64,000 nt of DNA, from NCBI GenBank assembly GCA_016219425.1, contig JACRNB010000001.1, forward strand, positions 62,001 through 126,000. Direction: 5' to 3'. Every line of letters starts with the position of its first letter. Position 1 is the first letter of the stretch. The notes below the pieces were generated by a model, which saw only the letters and a program-made list of their open reading frames with translations, was not told the DNA's origin and did not search any database. Positions 61,941 to 64,000 of this stretch are shown piece by piece. The stretch is from Betaproteobacteria bacterium. Its GTDB lineage: Bacteria; Pseudomonadota; Gammaproteobacteria; Burkholderiales; Thiobacillaceae. Position numbers and translations under genes: made by a program.

Positions 61941-64000
61941 TTAAACCTTGAAGCCCGCGACCGAGACCTTGAGTTCGTCCGACAGTACGGCGAGCTGGCC
62001 CACCGATCCGGCGGTGCGGCGTGTGCCTTCGGACGCTGTCCGGGTGCTTTCCAGAATCTCGTTCATGGTGGCGGTGATGCGTTCGGCGGTTTCCGCCTGC
62101 GCGCGGGTGGCCTCGGAGATGTTCTGGATCAGGCCGGCCAACTGGGCCGACACCGACTGAATCTCGGTCAGGGCATGGCCCGCCGCGTCGGAACGCTGGG
62201 TGCCCTCAACCACGCCCTGGGTGGAAATTTCCATCGCGTGCACGGCGTCCTGGGTGTCGCTCTGAATGGTCTTGACGATGACGCCGATGCGCCGCGTGGC
62301 CTGGCCGGAGCGTTCCGCCAGACGTTGCACTTCTTCCGCAACCACGGTGAAGCCGCGCCCCGCTTCGCCCGCAGCCGCCGCCTGAATGGCGGCGTTCAGG
62401 GCCAGTACGTTGGTCTGTTCGGTAATGTCCGAGATCAGTTCCACGATCTCGCCAATCTCCTGGGACGATTCGCCCAGACGCTTGATCCGTTTCGCGGTTT
62501 CCTGAATCTGGTCGCGCAGTTCGTTCATGCCGGCGATGGCCTGTCGCACCGAATCCGCACCCTTGGCGGCGGCGGACAGAGATTGTTCGGCAACTCGCGC
62601 GGAATCTGCGGCGTTGCCGGACACCTGGGCGATGGAGGCGGACATCTGGGTGACGGATTGCGTGGTTTCGGTGATCTGGTGCGCCTGTTTTTCCGCCACG
62701 GCCAGCATCTGGTCAGAGGTCTCCCGCGCTTCCCCGGTGGCCTGGGTCACCTGCTCGGTGGCGCGGTTGACGCCGTTCACCAGCATGCGCAACTCTTCAA
62801 TGGCGAAGTTCACCGAGTCGGCGATGGCCCCCGTGATGTCTTCCGTTACCGTGGCCTGCACCGTAAGGTCGCCTTCCGCCAGTTCGCCCATTTCGTTCAG
62901 CAACCGCAGAATGGCGTCCTGGTTGCGGCGGTTTTCCGACGCCATCACTTCCGCCCGCTTGCCGGCCTCCTGCACGTTGAGCAGACCCAGCAGCAGCAGG
63001 GTCGCCAGGGAGACCAGAGAGAACAGGATGGCGGGGATGAGGGCGAAGCCGGTGTTGATGTCCTGGTATTTCTGCGCCAGTCCCAGGGTCATCCCCAGCA
63101 GTTGTTCGGATTCGTCGAAGATCTGGCGCGCGGCGCGCTTGGATTCCACCAGCTTGGGCATGCCTTTCAGGATCTGATCCACCTGTTTTTCGAAGGCGTC
63201 GAACACGTCCTTCAGTTCCAGCAGTTTTTCCTTGGCGTCCGTATCCTTGACCGCAACGATGCCCAGTTCTTCATTGCCCTGGAGCAGGCCGCCCAGCACT
63301 TCGCGGAAGGTGCGCACGTCCTTGTCCAACTGGTAAGCGGTCTCCGGGTTGATGCGGTCTGCGGCCATCAGGGCGTTGGCGTTCTTGGCCATGCGCTGGG
63401 TCCAGAGGGCCTGCTGGTTGGCAAAGCTGATCTGTTTTGCGTTGGCGGCGGGAAGCAGTGCGGCAACCTGTTCCGTAAGGTCCAGCAGTTCGGTGTTGCG
63501 CTGGTTGATTTCGTTCAGGGCGCGACCGAGGGAGATCAGGATCTCCTGCTGGGACAGCACGGTCTGGATGCCGCCCTTGGAGACCTGCCAGCGCTCTTTC
63601 AGCTTGGCCAGATCGGGCTGCATTTCGCCGGGCGATGAGGGCGCCAGACCACTGCCGTCAATCAGGGTGTCCAGGCCTTCGGCAAAGGACTTGCGGCTTT
63701 CTTCCAGTTGCTTGAAGGCCTCCTTGTTGCCCAGCACCGCCTGCTGCACGGTTTTGGAGTAACGCTGGGAGTGCATCTGCAAGCGCGTGGACACGCTGAT
63801 GTATTCCGACTTGTTGGCCACCCGGACGGTGTACCAGACCACGAAGATCAGGGCGAAGAACAGCGAAATCAGCAGCACCGTGACCAGGGTGCGTTGCCGC
63901 TTCTCCGGCGAGACTCGGCTGAGCAGAGGGATGCGCTCGGGGTCCAGGGTCGCCCAGTTCGTCAATGCGGCCTGTGCGCCTCCGCCCAGGCCCTTGAACA
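61941..64000 (-). CDS. pilJ: Methyl-accepting chemotaxis protein PilJ (5' end beyond window)
   Basis: The chemoreceptor of the pilus chemosensory system, at least 686 residues. A membrane helix ([20 protein letters not shown]) is followed by a periplasmic region of about 280 residues, a second helix, HAMP-like residues and a methyl-accepting signalling domain with the tip [20 protein letters not shown]. The frame stays open to the window's last base, reading [12 protein letters not shown] before [10 protein letters not shown], so the gene starts at or beyond the edge. The TTG at 63965 is not a convincing start. It precedes chpA, as in pil-chp clusters. Confidence 0.93.
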   Translation of the reverse strand, partial: FKGLGGGAQAALTNWATLDPERIPLLSRVSPEKRQRTLVTVLLISLFFALIFVVWYTVRVANKSEYISVSTRLQMHSQRYSKTVQQAVLGNKEAFKQLEESRKSFAEGLDTLIDGSGLAPSSPGEMQPDLAKLKERWQVSKGGIQTVLSQQEILISLGRALNEINQRNTELLDLTEQVAALLPAANAKQISFANQQALWTQRMAKNANALMAADRINPETAYQLDKDVRTFREVLGGLLQGNEELGIVAVKDTDAKEKLLELKDVFDAFEKQVDQILKGMPKLVESKRAARQIFDESEQLLGMTLGLAQKYQDINTGFALIPAILFSLVSLATLLLLGLLNVQEAGKRAEVMASENRRNQDAILRLLNEMGELAEGDLTVQATVTEDITGAIADSVNFAIEELRMLVNGVNRATEQVTQATGEARETSDQMLAVAEKQAHQITETTQSVTQMSASIAQVSGNAADSARVAEQSLSAAAKGADSVRQAIAGMNELRDQIQETAKRIKRLGESSQEIGEIVELISDITEQTNVLALNAAIQAAAAGEAGRGFTVVAEEVQRLAERSGQATRRIGVIVKTIQSDTQDAVHAMEISTQGVVEGTQRSDAAGHALTEIQSVSAQLAGLIQNISEATRAQAETAERITATMNEILESTRTASEGTRRTAGSVGQLAVLSDELKVSVAGFKV

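Noticed and set aside
63963-63965. TTG as the start of pilJ
   Set aside because: The frame is open to the window edge with a plausible family-like N-terminus, so the true start is at or beyond base 64000.

Overview
The window is GC-rich DNA, densely coded on both strands, from a Gram-negative bacterium. I read it as a betaproteobacterium of the Nitrosomonadales or Rhodocyclales kind. The evidence is a complete exosortase A (XrtA/EpsH) exopolysaccharide locus, a PilJ-ChpA twitching chemosensory pair, a BPSS1780-type membrane protein, a DUF2782 protein and MlaA/YceI/RuvAC/HslU proteins of proteobacterial type. The genus cannot be fixed from sequence alone, and no rRNA or intact tRNA lies in the window.

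Layout. 1-2244 is the right end of an integrative element: a HigB/HigA-type toxin-antitoxin pair, a P4-like tyrosine integrase, and the 3' part of a tRNA-Cys gene that marks the attachment site. 2251-10566 is chromosomal housekeeping: plsC-like, murI, queG, divergent tsaE-amiC, a TPR protein, a START-like protein, a small lipoprotein and a ybhP-clsB pair. 10694-16258 is a surface-polysaccharide island: glycosyltransferase, beta-helix protein, exosortase-associated O-ligase and a cysteine-less asparagine-synthase paralogue. 16272-23150 holds trmJ/suhB, membrane proteins, hslU without hslV, and a Fic protein behind an inverted-repeat operator. 23174-35524 mixes toxin-antitoxin modules (BrnTA, HipBA, MazF with a ribbon-helix-helix antitoxin), a caspase-fold lipoprotein, ruvA/ruvC split by a UbiA gene, yebC, two YceI proteins with a cytochrome b561, a HerA-like ATPase, an M23 peptidase and creA.

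35619-52873 is the main XrtA locus, almost all on the minus strand and with many 4-bp ATGA overlaps. In transcription order it encodes outer-membrane export lipoprotein, chain-length protein, tyrosine autokinase, beta-barrel, ATPase, UDP-GlcNAc 2-epimerase, deacetylase, FemAB protein, glycosyltransferase, XrtA-EpsI and another glycosyltransferase. A plus-strand sulfotransferase follows, then a third glycosyltransferase and an amidotransferase. Together they should build, modify and export an exopolysaccharide and process PEP-CTERM proteins, none of which is encoded here. 52995-64000 holds a small unknown gene, mlaA-greB, a NarL-type regulator, uppP, and the type IV pilus genes chpA and pilJ (cut by the window edge).

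The most interesting feature not explained by genes is a dispersed element of about 60 bp with nested hairpins, present four times (near 13110, 39034, 41841 and 61851). Its outer stem changes sequence between copies but stays complementary. One copy lies in frame inside the EpsI part of the exosortase gene.
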